A stretch of 64,000 nt of DNA. It comes from Sparassis latifolia (lineage: Eukaryota > Basidiomycota > Agaricomycetes > Polyporales > Sparassidaceae). Within the stretch, counting starts at the first letter, position 1; each line of letters begins with the position of its first letter. A model generated the notes under the pieces. That model saw only the letters and a list, made by a program, of their open reading frames with translations, was not told where the DNA came from and searched no databases. The stretch is from positions 434,001-498,000 of the forward strand of contig CM031554.1 of assembly GCA_018466975.1 (NCBI GenBank). Reading direction: 5' to 3'. Positions 36,105-48,347 of the stretch are shown here, one piece after another. Position numbers and translations under genes: made by a program.

Positions 36105-39100
36105 CTACGTCACATCTTCCTCTTCCGCTGCATCCATCATTTCTGAGGAGCGAATCAGTCAAAGAACAACTAGGATCAAAAGTAAACGCACCTTTCCACA
36201 TGGACTTCTGCATCGAAGACATAATATGGTCGGGATCCTCGTCGATCCGAGAGTCCCGAGCAGAGAAATCAGATCTGTTGGACAGGCTCATCATGTATAT
36301 CGCACGCCGCTCAGGAGACACGTACGATAACCGTGAGCCTATGTCTACGGAGAGCATGCTTAATTCACTGGTTCTCCGACTTCTCTGCAATCCAGGCCGG
36401 GAAGGCGTATCCAGAGTTAACGAAAGCTCCGGTAAGTTGCCTCCTAGAGGCGCCAGAGGAGAGTCGGAATCGACGAATCGACGCATTGTAGTGTCTTGTC
36501 CCGGCGAAGTGATATCACGCGTACTGGAAGGAGGAGTGGTTGGATGGCTATCGACAACAATAGCAGGGATATCTGACACAACCTCAGATAATTATCTTGA
36601 CTGTTGGAAGCGCACTGACCTTGCATGCTCAGCTCCTTCCTCCGCGCCTGTTCTCTCATTGCCACATACCGTCGGCGGTTGGTGATCATAAGGAGCAGCG
36701 ACTGCACACGATCGAAGTCGACGAGATCGGTAACAAGTTTGTTAGTCTCCGTCCGAACTACAAGGTCCTTCAGACTAAAGTAATGGTCAGCTCGGTTCTG
36801 AGAGGTAGTCAGAAGCAAAACTGACACCAGGGCCTCGCGGTCGACAATGAGCTTGTGATGGGCCAATAAAAGAAGCATATTCGTGAACGAAATGCCCTTC
36901 CCGGGTTCATGGGAGATGCGTGCCTCGTGATAAAGGCGATTATACAGATTTTTCCTCTTCTTGATACCATTGCGATCGATGCCACCTAGGACTGTGTTAA
37001 GTTTCTCCAAACTCATCCCGCCATCAAGAATTTTGGGAGGCCACGCAGTGTTCGGAGATGGCGTCTCTCTAGACTTGGCCATAACCTTTGGTATGGCGTA
37101 CTCCGCAGGATAAATTCTGACTTCAAAGATACCGCTTAGTTTCTGTGATACAGATTTTAATCACCGACATTTATACAGTGTAGATGGCTACATACGCCGA
37201 ATAAAGGAACGAAACGATTGCGTTCCAGGTATCCTGTTTTGGGGTTGGCAAACTCGGCCCATACTTTCTTGAATGCACGCATTTCTTCCCGAGTTACGGA
37301 CTTAGCTCCTTCGGTCATCTGAAACACGTAGTAGAAGCTTTCGACAACGACACCTATTGAAGATCAGTCAATGCATGCCGTCTGATATAGGGTGTTATGC
37401 ATACCAGTGAACAGATTGACAAAGATATACTGAGTAAGATCAGATATTATCAGCAGCTCTTAGGCGCTGTTGGGTAGCGCTGTTGGTATACAAGCGCCAC
37501 TCACCATGCTGAGAAGATTCCAAGCGATGAACAGAGTGAAGGCCCAGCCTACACTTCCGCAATCTGAATCGCCGTTCGGCAGATTCGTACAGCGAGGATA
37601 AACGAGTGCACTGGGAATACGGTGAGATAGGAGGAGCGTACGCGAGAAAATTTACGCACAAATCGTGCATATATTGATTCCACCCCTCGCTGCAAAGGTC
37701 GGTATCTGAGTCGACCACTTTCGGGATAAACTGTGCGCACTTACCCAGTTGTCATGAACGCCAGCATTACCAGCGCTTTGGACATGGAAGTATAATTTTG
37801 ATTCCGGGTTTCCGCTGAATTCCATTTTGTCAAGCTGAAAATCTCCACGAACAATATCGCGAAGAATAAAAATAGGATAAGCCACAGTCCTAGCAGACTA
37901 GCAATGACAGGTAAGCTGGCTCTGTGGTATTAGATGTCAGATAAGACAACTGCAAGGCGTGTGGATCTGCATACACTGCAGTCTTGAATAGTTTGTTGAG
38001 ATTGTTCATTCGCTGGACCAATTTCAAGGCAATACAAGTGACGAAAACCTTCTGGAGCTGCTCTACAGCGAAGGTTGGTTCAAAGCGCGTGATGATCGTG
38101 GTGAAAAGACTGCCGCCAGCAACAACAATGTCGAAGAGGTTCCATCCGTTAGCACTAAAGCTTTTCCAGCCCAGGCCGTATAAACGTATCAGAGTGTCGA
38201 TAGTGTAAATGGCAGTGACAAAGATGACGAAGTAGTCTATGGGGAGGGTCAGATAGCGATATCCGACGAAGTGGTTCACTACTGACCGCGAATGTTATCG
38301 AAGACCGTGTTAGTGCTTACACTTTCAGTCCTGTAGACGGCTATCAGGAAAAATATGCGTGTGTGTCTTCCTTACTCACATTAAAGCAACTACGTGAAAC
38401 AAAAATAGCGTTGTCATCATGCGATGCCACCAGCCGTGCTTGTGCACTGCGCGGTCGAAGCACCATGACCTAATGTGCCAGGTAGGCCTTGTCTTCGGCC
38501 GCTTTGAAGGTCTCTGACGCTTGATCAGCTTTTGAAGATCAATCCACTCCAGTTGCTGTCGGGTCAACAGGGCGGTACCAGTCCTCGAAGTGAAATTACC
38601 GATGATTATACTGCACCGAGCATTAGCTATCCATAAAAGGTAGTGACATATGGGCAACTCGCCTGACGAAGAGTGTTAGAATAACGACGGCTCCCAAGAG
38701 GTTATATATAAGGAAAAAGATGGAGTTGAACTGTGATGCATTCATCTGGGGTTGCTGGCCCGTCCCTGTGATGCTGGTGGCTACTGTCATGACGTCGATC
38801 CATCCTTCAAGGGAGACAATTTCAAATAAGATCAGTAAGGAAGCTTTGAAATTGTCGAATGAGAATGTCGTAGATGGAGAAGGGTGATTCCAGACGCGCG
38901 GGACGGGGAAGCCGAACGAATTCCCGTATATGGTGTTACTATACTCATTGATACACCCGCTGACACCGGTGACGCCGGAATCATTACACTCGTTCATACG
39001 GCCAGCGAAGATGTTCAAGCCCCAGACAGCATAAGGGATCATGTATAGGATGGCCAGGAGCGCGGCGTCAAGGATACGCGCTACACCAGATATGATGAGA

Positions 39101-42100
39101 GATTCAAAGGTGAACCTCATCTTGTCAATCAGCGTGATCAGACGCAAGGCGCGCAGGGCCTTCAAGGCCCTAGTAAGACGGCTCAGGCCTCCGATGAAGA
39201 TTAGTCCTGTAGTAACGTTGACAAGGACTCCGCCCAAGATGAGAAAGTCCAATACATTCCATATGCTGCGCGCATAAGCGTTAGGTGTGAACAGAAACCC
39301 ATCTGCGACGATCTTGATCAGAAACTCCACGAATAAGGTCAAGCCAAAGGATGTTTCGGCCATGTCGAACCAAGACCCACGAACTAGACCATGCTCGATG
39401 TACCAGTTGCGACGATATAATGGCGTGGCAATAGTTTCCACCACGATACCGCCTATTACCGTCAGTAGTAACACGAGCTGGAAGATGGTGTGCGCGACAG
39501 GAGAATGTGGAGTGCCAAAAATCCGCTCTCCTCCCGCGGGAGCCACAAGCTTTTGGCAGATGCGTCGTAACCAGTTTTTCTGGGAGAATATCCAGAAGGT
39601 CATGTCATATGTAGGATGATCACGAATGAAATCTGCCTTCTGTGCACGATGTTCATACAGGTCGTCGGTTAAGTCTTCGGCAGCCGCAGTCTCGGAATTC
39701 AGGGCAGCGAGAACTTCACTATCATCAGGTTAAGAGTGGGAGCCGCAACCGCGGTACGATGAAGGTATAACTCACAGGTGCCGTTCAGTCTCTTCATCGA
39801 CTGGATCTTGTGGTATCGTGGAGTCTCTTCGCCCATTTCTAATTGTGGCCATTGGTACATCATTGGCATCGGTTTCACCTGCAAAGAGACGTTGGAGTCT
39901 TTTGAGATACGACCTGGTACGTTGCCTGGGTGGAGCCTTCCCTCCCGCAGAATCCTGAGGCCCATGTAGTCAGTGCATAACTTGTCACCAAATGGCCAAA
40001 GAAGACTTACATTGATGGCACTGAGTTCCTTACGTGACATGTTGTAATCATCGATCAAGGTTCTCTGCATTGGGAGGACGAGATTGGGCGGGAGTTGCTC
40101 AACAGCGATTGCCTTAGGTTGCGCTTTCAACCATCTGTACGGATTGAGTTTGCGAAGCCAGGCGATGCGAGTCTTCTGAGGGCGATGAGACGCCCAATAA
40201 TGAGAAGCTTGTCTGCCACGTTTGGACTCTTCAGCAACCTGAAAGTTTTCGTTGATCACAGCGATGAACATCTGCAAAACGATGACTACGACGCCTTAGC
40301 ATAGGAAATTGACAAGCGGAAAGCTACTTACAGTTGGCAAATAAAAACCATCCTGAGATGAATAGGATGACAATGGGGCTTTGCCTGAGAGGGATCTCAG
40401 GTTCCGCGGAACCGTAGAGAACATTGGTCCAGTTCTCGGAAGAGAACACCTGATAAACGGCGAGAAACGAGTTGTAGACTTGGCCCCAGTCGATGAGGTT
40501 GCCACGCGGGACATCACCGCGCAGTAGTTGGACACCAATAAGTGCCGCGATGAAGTTCATTAAGAGAAGGAATAGTGTCATATTGGCCAGACCATACATG
40601 TTACCAAACACAGCAAGCTAGAGGTGAAAAGTGAGGTCCATTTAGGTTTAATGATTAGCACATTGATACTCACCAGCAATGGTTTCATCCTTGGAATTTC
40701 TAGAATGACACGATAGAACCTTGCCAGCTGGAATATCGTCAACCATGGATACACAGAAGATGAATGTATGACAGGAATCTGAATGATGCTGGAGCCAATC
40801 GCCAGAATTAGGTCTAGCACATTTTGTCCTCCGCGAAAGAAGTTTCGCCAGTCTGGTAATTCCGCCAGTACTCGGATGATTATCTCAGAGTCAAAGACGA
40901 TAGTCAGGACAAGTTCACCGATGTTCAGAATCGCATCATGTGCCGGGTCAACATCTACTGTGCGCGTTGCCTGCAGAACCACAGAAGTAAGTGCCAACGC
41001 AACCCAGCACCAGCGGATGCTCTCAAAAATGCTCTTGATACGATTGCGAGTGGCAACACGCCTGCCGTCAACGATCGCCCAGCCTTCGTCGCTTTCCTCT
41101 ACGACAGGCGCAGCCCTAACATTGCAGGAAAGAATTAGCAAGCTATTGTGCTCAGTTTTCGACTCGGGACGCACGCAGCGGCGCCAAACGCGCTTTTCTT
41201 GGTGTCTGACCTGATGGCCGCGAAGCTGTTGGTGATCACGGCGACGAAGAGGTTGATGAGCCAGAAATTGAGTACGATGATGCAGACGATGAAGAAGGAA
41301 CATGAGATGAAGAGTTCGGCGTCCATCATTGAGTACATGACCGGACTCCACTGCACAGATTGGAGGAATCGTCAATCACCTTGTACATTATCATCAGGAC
41401 ACCACGTACGCCGTTGGCAGAGGTTACTATGATAACTTGCAATGCTGCATAGTAGATGGTGTCGAAGCTTTGTATATTGTCAAAAGGATTCAAGGCAGTC
41501 TCCTATGAGAGATTCAGGTCGAGTCCTCATGCCTATGCGAAGTATGCACTCACCACGCAGACCTGGCCCAAAGGACAGACATATCCCTTGATAGTCCCAT
41601 TAGAACCGTCAGCAGAGATATACGGCATCACTTCCAGAGTGTCTGGATCAATGTATGCTCCACAACGTTGTGTCAAAGCGGTCTCATTGACCTCCAGCAC
41701 GGCCGAAAGTTGGCACGAGCGTCGAAACGAGCCCTTAAATGTTTGAATGCTGATGATACTGCGATGCGTAAGCCAAGGGACACCACCACAGATATAACAC
41801 AACATACGAGAATAGAATCATAGCGAACAGCACAAAGTAAGCGACACTCGCAATCAACGGACGTGCGGTTTTCAGTGAACGCATGATGGTCTGAGAAATC
41901 AGGATTTATAACGACTCAAAACTTGGATTCTTCAGCTGACAATATATAGCTCACCGTTGTACCGGAGGTGATCGCGAGCAATCTGGCTATTCTCAGCACG
42001 CTCATAGCGCGGAACACGCCAATGTGATAGGTACCTCGTTCGACACCTGCCATTGAGAGAGCGAACGATATCCAGAAGCTCACGATCGCCACAAAATCAA

Positions 42101-43793
42101 TTCTGCTCCAACTGTGTCGAAGATACGGGATGTTCTTCTGGGTCTGGACCTGCGCGTTCGTCACGCTTAGTCGGAAAGGGAGGGAAAGAACGTCCGCGTT
42201 CTCCGAACGCAATGCCGTAGCCATAAAATTCGGTTGTGATGGATTGCGCATGTGCGCGTACGCGTGCCGTGTCGAAGATATAACCTTCTCTATCATGGGA
42301 GTCTTGGACTGTACTGTGTCCGAGCGGCTACGAGCATTTATCCCCTTAGGCAAAGACACAGAAGACGCATTTGCAGGGAACGTGTGTGGCAATGCAAATA
42401 GCCGCCGGAGATTCGCTCGAAAGTGGTTGAGCCACTGGGAGAAGGCGAGTTTGTTCCGCGACGAAAACTGAGACTGAGATTGAGAGTGAGAAGTCGCGAC
42501 TGAACCGTGGCGAGCGAGTGATGGGTCAGTAGAAGACGGTGGTATCGTTGCGTCGTGGTATGCTTTAAAAGACACGAAGGAGAGAAGGTTCGAGACGGGA
42601 ACGTCGGGATCTAGGAGAAAACCGGAGACACTAATACGAGCGAAAGCTTCGAACCTGCAAAGAGTTAGCATGCAGAAAAGTATGGCTAGCAGCGAACTCA
42701 CGTAAACAAGCAAAACAATACAAATAGTGCGTAGTCCTCCCAGCTGTGGAAGTAACCTTTTACATTTGGTGGCGATCCGCTACCGTCCGCCGGCAGCGCA
42801 GCAGAGTGGACAGCCTGGAGTGTCAGTACCACAGCATTGAAGATGATCAGTAGCAGTATGAGAGGCTCCGTCCATCTGAGACGAATGATGGTTCAGCTGA
42901 AAATAATACGTGGCACGACTGACGACTTACGGATACACCAAGAACTTATACATAGCCAGCCGCACTTTGCTTGTCGGGCCCATACAAGCCAACGTCCTGC
43001 CGCGGATAGGCAGCGCTCTTCTGAGATCGGGCAGATCCTCCTCCTCAGTCAAGGTCTCATCTCCATCATCCTCCACCTCTAGCTCCTTCCCTATGAAGGT
43101 GCTCTGAGAATCACCCTCCATGTCTGCCAACCGCACATGCTCGTCTAGACCAAACCCAGCAAGGTTCACGACACGTATGGACGCCCGTCGCAGGTTCCGC
43201 GATACCGCCATCAAACGCGTGCCAGTTGACTTGAATGGAGACGACCCGTACCGTGCAGTCTTCCGCCGCAAACGGAGCGTCCCACCTGAGAGCTCGGGAT
43301 CCACGTCCTCCCCCAGACTCCAGCCACTACTGGTGCCAGGACGCGACATGTTGCTTGTCAAGCGCGCCTCGTCATCCTCCCTGTGCCCTTCTGTCATGTC
43401 CCCGGTCCCGCGGTAGTCGGCTGAGATGAGCGATACGGATGATGGACCCGGTTGCGCTGATGGATAGACGGCGGTAGTGTTGTCGTAGCTCCGCGAAGAA
43501 ATGTCGTGGGCGAAGGGACTATCGTCATCCACCGGCGACAAAAATGGGTCGTCCGAAGGATCCCAGCTGGTCGCAATAGGCTTCAGCCGTTCGGACTCCG
43601 CGAGAGACGAAGGTATATCGAAGCGCAACGGATCCTGCGTCGTATCCGCTCTACCCCAGCTCGCCCTGCGACGCGCAAAACTGTTCCCCACACTGTTCGA
43701 AGGATTGAGCGAAGGAGAGGCCGGTCGCGAACTAGCGATACCAGCGGGAGTTCCTGTCAAGTCGAGAGCTGAAGACGACGAGTCTGTGTCCAT
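36105..43793 (-). CDS. CCH1: CCH1 voltage-gated calcium channel alpha subunit
   Basis: The start is ATG 43793 ([20 protein letters not shown]) and the stop is at 36107-36105. Many short introns give roughly 2,000 residues. The cytosolic N-terminus of about 290 residues is Ser/Pro rich. Four ion-channel repeats follow; arginine- or lysine-spaced voltage sensors are visible ([44 protein letters not shown]). Pore loops read TSANG|WSPVM (repeat I, across an intron), [11 protein letters not shown] (II), [12 protein letters not shown] (III) and TG|EGWNQYM (IV, across an intron), so the filter is Asn-Glu-Glu-Glu. The C-terminus has an EF-hand-like region ([15 protein letters not shown] type) and a Ser-rich cytosolic tail. 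In fungi Cch1 works with Mid1 in high-affinity calcium entry at the plasma membrane. Mid1 is not in this window. Confidence 0.95.
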
Positions 43794-43842
43794 CGACTGG
43801 AACAGTAATGTGAGTTAATGCGCCCTGCGTACGACAATTAGC

Positions 43843-44398
43843 ATGAACAGTCCTGGGTACAGTCCGATTCTAAATATTGTCCTGAGTCGGTCCAATTTTA
43901 TGAGCTCCAGAGCAGACCGAATAAAAAAGTTAACAGACTCAAGCTCTTCGATGTCGACTGCGGTGATGGAAGTATGTCGATCGCTAGTAGTTGGGTTAGA
44001 ACGCACATGTAGCGTCGTTACGACAAACCAGAAGCCTCCCCTTTCAGGAAGTTGTAATGGTTTTAGACTTCTTGTTTCGGTCTGTACACGCAGCCGAAAT
44101 AGCAAATTTCCTATCCCCACTACACAAGAAGCAATATTGCTCACTATTTTTCGCGGAAAACCCGCTAGAAAGGGTTAAAGTAAAGCACACAGAAAAACTG
44201 TGGAAAAATAATAAAGAATTTCTCCAGGTCTCAGCTGCTGATTGGACAATCACGGTATTTCCCACGAAAATTCATTATGCTTTCTTCAATGCATTTTCTC
44301 AGGGTTTGACTGAGAAATACTATGCGTCTTGTGCTAGTGGCCGTCTCCAGCTTACAGATGTGGTAGCCCTGCAAGACATTGTCGTCGACAAGCTCTAG
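43843..44398 (+). CDS. Possible small unknown gene, two exons, AT-rich
   Basis: Exon 1 is 43843-43971 (MNSPGYSPILNIVLSRSNFM onward). A GTATGT donor at 43972 and a TTTCAG acceptor ending at 44047 bound a 76-bp intron. Exon 2 runs 44048-44398 with the frame kept, giving 159 residues (EVVMVLDFLFRSVHAAEIAN onward, ending VALQDIVVDKL). It is richer in A/T-ending codons than neighbours. Its start lies only 49 bp from the divergent CCH1 start, an unusually tight arrangement that weakens the call. No known domain; a fragment of a decayed element is the alternative. Confidence 0.4.
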
Positions 44399-45850
44399 CC
44401 TTGCGAAGTCGACTGTTTCTATGCTCAACGCGAGAAGAAAACGGCATGGGCCGGAATATTTGGGCCGTAAGATGGTATCTTTTTAATATGGAACGGAGGT
44501 CATGCTGCCCGACAGGACGTCGAGCTCAGCGAAGGCTGGGAACAAGCATGCAGGGTAACACGGGAAGCGGTCTTCACCTTCTGTCCGTTGCGGAGACTCG
44601 AGTACATTTCCTACTGTTCTAAGGAGCCCCCAGATCTTCGAACGGTTCTAGCTCCCTGAATTCCTTCTCCACCGGCGTGCACAAGGGGATGGCACTCTGT
44701 CCTTGCAAGAGTATCTCTGACCGAAGGTTTCTGGCGGTGGATTACTGGAGCAAGAGACATCAGTCAACAGAAATAAGAGAACATGAAGTGTGCAATAAGC
44801 GTTACGTACACTTGTCCAAATGTGCTAAACGTGCAATTGAAGAGATAAGACAGCTACGAATAGTGGCACGGGTGCGCGAAGACTGAGCGGAAAAGGTGGT
44901 CTTCGTGCAGTCTATGCCTGGCATCTGTGAAAATGTGATAGCGTCAGGAGCATCGTCCAGAAGCCTCCAACTCCGAAGATCGGGTCGGTACTGCCTACTC
45001 ATCATGTCTCAATCAAGGTCACCTCATCGCGAAGGTCGGAGAATGTGTGCGGACAAGAAAGAGCAGGAGGTGTATAATCTGGAATGATTATCTGCATGAA
45101 TATTATGTCTGGTGACTTTCGAGGACAATAATGGTGTAGAACAGATGTAACGGAACTACATGGTGAGAGGGATGATGTGGTCAGTTGGCGTTTGCTTGAG
45201 AAAATTCGTAGGTTGTCTTGACAGACAAATTTAAAGAGGATCAAATGCCTTCATTTTTTTTATTGTCACGGTGCTGTCATACAGTGCATTGGCTTCCGCC
45301 GACTTGTTCACCAGAAACCTTGATCTTATTTTTCGGAGGTCGGTGAACTACGTCACCTTCCTTTTATGGACAGGTGTTGGTGGCAGGTGTTTTGCATGCT
45401 GTTGATCTCAAGTTGATCTCAAACCTACAGGCACCGGCTGAGTACTAGTGCATATTCTGCTTCAATTTTCGCACCCAAGGATATCGGTTTCTGGTGCAAC
45501 AGGCTAACCTTGATCTGCCACTCACTGTTGTACACAGCTTGTGACCAAAATCCTTGCGCCACTGCGAGCACAAAGATCCAAAACCCATACTCTCCACTAT
45601 CTGCAACTATCTCCTTTTCAGAAGTGCTCTACGCGGAACTCGAGACGTTTCATACCTACTTTCTAGTACGTTTAGTCCAAAGATCTCAACTTAGAACGGT
45701 TTCTGACAGCCTGGAAGACAAGGTAGCTTACAGAAGTCACGATCTCCGCGAGACAAGAGAAACACATACTATAGTACTTCTATCTGGTTTGGCACCAAGC
45801 TGTTGTCTTTGCTACGTCACCAGATCCGACTACTGTGGCCGCTGGCGACG
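44399..45850. other. Gene-free stretch of about 1.45 kb
   Basis: Several protein-like but short frames occur (for example around 44490-44650 and 44695-44886), interrupted by stops. This may be gene debris. No family could be recognised, and no repeat or terminal inverted repeat was found. Confidence 0.4.
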
Positions 45851-47916
45851 ATGTCAAGCTCCTACCACCACAATTACACGAGATATTCGTCGTACAATTA
45901 TCAGAAACCACGCTGTGTCGATGCTCAATCTGAATATGCGCATGATAGGGAAAGCGACCAGTTTCCACCCTCTTCGCAGTCATCGTATTTCACCGGGGAC
46001 AACCACTCGGATCCATTCTGTGCGCCTGAAGGATCTGGTGTATACGAGGCCGCATACCCTGAAGTTCCATCTCATAGTTGGGCTCATGAACCGATGCACG
46101 GCCCCTACGCCCGTGGATACGTATTCCCAGGAGATCCCAGCTTGCAGAGAAGATCACCATTCCCAGAAACGAGGGCTCCTCTGCCCGATGCGCGCGATTC
46201 GCTTTCAGTGACACCGCCGCTGCCCCGCTCACCATCTCCAAGCTACGTCTCGCTCGCGGAGAGGTCCTCGTCTCACGTATCCGACCCATCGACATCCAGG
46301 AAACTCCTGATACTTGACCTCAATGGTACTCTGCTGTTCCGTTCTGGGCACATGCTGCGTCCAAAGGGCAGGTTACCCTTTGAGCGAGCACACGACGAGA
46401 GTGGGAGGCGGCTCCCGCGGTTGCGGCCTGTGCATCCCCGGCCGTACATGCCCACGTTCCGCTCGTACCTTTTTGCGCCGCAGACGAAGGCATGGCTGGA
46501 CGTAATGGTTTGGTCGTCAGCGCAGCCCCATAGCGTGGCAGACATGGTCGACAAGTGCTTCGGCGAGGACAAAGGGAAATTGCTAGCAGTGTGGGCACGG
46601 GATACGCTGGGACTCTCGGAGGATCATTACAGTGCGGATCAATTTTCTCTCGTCATCCCTCTTTCCCTGTCTTGTCGAGCAGCTCGTGACTTGTGTGCAG
46701 CGCTTGTTTATGCTCTGTCCACCCGTCACGAGTTGCTTGACCTCGATTGGGCTTCCACTCTTCTATGCTATGTGTGCGCTGACTTTAATTTCACATTGTT
46801 ATTACTCTACAAGGTCGCAAAGTACAAACTGTGAAAGATCTGGCCAAACCATGGGCCCAACTCTCCTCTCTGAACTCTGAACTACCACCCTCTCCGCACT
46901 CGTCCGAAGCGAGTACCCCGCACTCCAGCCACCGCAGCCTCAGCCCCGTAGAGGGACAAAAGGCTACACGCTCTGATGTTTCTCCCCAAGCCCACTCGGC
47001 ACTGACGACGCTCCTCTTGGATGACTCTCCTCGCAAGGCAGAGCTGCAGCCGTACAATCATGTCTGTATCGGCGAGTATTCCGGTGAGCGGAGGGCGAAG
47101 GACCTGGAGAACTTCCAAGCTGAGAAGGACTGGGAAATGGCCGTTTCTGTGTGGCGGCAGCCGGAGCAAAACGGAGGGACCACAGAGGAGGATTCAGCAG
47201 GCGATAAAGCAGCAAAGAGCTCGGCAGGAGAGGAGATGTTTTCTCCCCGAGACAGCTCGGAGCCCGGGCCCGAGGCGGACGCGGATGCGTCAAGGAAACG
47301 CAAGCGGAAGGAGAAGAAGCTCAAGAAACGCGCCGCACGGCTAGAAGGAATGGATGTGTCGAAGCCGGATACTCATTTCGACGAGACGCTCCTCGCCGTT
47401 CTCGGTGTCCTTGATGAGATCAAAGGTCAGAGCAACGTCGCTGCGTGGATTCGCACAGGCGGGTTGTGGGGCCCTGAAGATGTCGTTGGATCTCATGGCC
47501 GCACTGTCCCGCCCACCGGCGGCGGCAGCGCGGCAGCAGCGTCCAATTTCACGATAGACGCAGACACACTAGATCTACGGGCGGAGAAAGGTAACAATGT
47601 CTCGGTCAAAGAAGGTGGATCCACAGGCATTGGGCATGCGCTCAAGGCCAAGAAACAAAAGCGTGCGGCAGCAGCTGCCACAGCTAAAGGGACGATCACG
47701 GAAGGCGGCAACGCGATTTCGGCCCCTCTCCCGGCTTCGACATCAGGGTCGATTCGTGGTCAAAGTCGACTCAGTGACACGTCTGATAACAGCAGGGCTA
47801 CGCCTGCACCCATGTTGTGGTTCGATCACCTTCCTACAGTGGAGTTTTGGGCGGGGAGAGGGCGGACAGCGTTGGAGCGACTGCGTATTCCGGTCGAGCA
47901 TGGGATCGAGCGGTAA
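45851..47916 (+). CDS. FCP1/NIF-homology (CPDc) domain protein
   Basis: Two exons, 45851-46631 and 46814-47916, give 627 codons with closed phase. The N-terminal 150 residues are Tyr/Ser/Pro rich and disordered. The FCP1-homology domain starts at RKLLILDLNGTLLFR (about residues 157-171) and includes RPYMPTFRSYLF, DVMVWSSAQPHSVADMVDKC and RDTLGLSEDHY; after the intron RKVQTVKDLAKPW and ALTTLLLDDSPRKAELQPYN complete it. A long basic/Ala-rich tail (RKRKRKEKKLKKRAAR) resembles a nuclear localisation signal. Members of this phosphatase superfamily use a DxDx(T/V) motif. Here the second Asp is Asn (DLNGT), which is common in a fungal branch and may reduce or change activity. The function is inferred from the domain only. 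Confidence 0.85.
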
Positions 47917-48347
47917 AAGGTTTCTTTCAGTATGTTCGTGAGGTATCTTCTTGCAGTCCATCTCTCGCAATGTTGTATAGCTATCGAAGTCGTTGTGCTC
48001 TTGTTGGTCATATGGGCGAATCATAGTATACATAGTACTCACCTAGTTCGCTTTGATATCGCACAAACTGCAGCTTCTGAGTAGATGTGGATTTCTGCAG
48101 GCTTCGACAGACGAAAACTAAAGCCATGAGACGGACCTGAGTCCCAATGAAATTTACCTTTGAGCTTCGAAGCTGATAATTGGCAGACTTTCTCGAACCA
48201 GAAGAAGAAATAGTTGCCCAGGTTGGCTAGGACGCGGATCTTGAGCTGACCTCGCTGTATTACGCGACGTCTGCAACGACAACTAGCGCGACTTGAAAGC
48301 TCGATATGCGACCTCCAACCCTTGTCTGAACACTGGCGCGCTGTTTA
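47917..48347. other. Intergenic stretch
   Basis: Should hold the 3' UTR of the FCP1-domain gene and the promoter of the PfkB kinase gene, both on the plus strand. Nothing else seen. Confidence 0.45.

Noticed and set aside
43815..44144. A 109-codon minus-strand frame just upstream of CCH1
   Set aside because: It overlaps the intron-containing plus-strand gene model, ends before the CCH1 start and has no splice link to it; more likely 5' UTR sequence.
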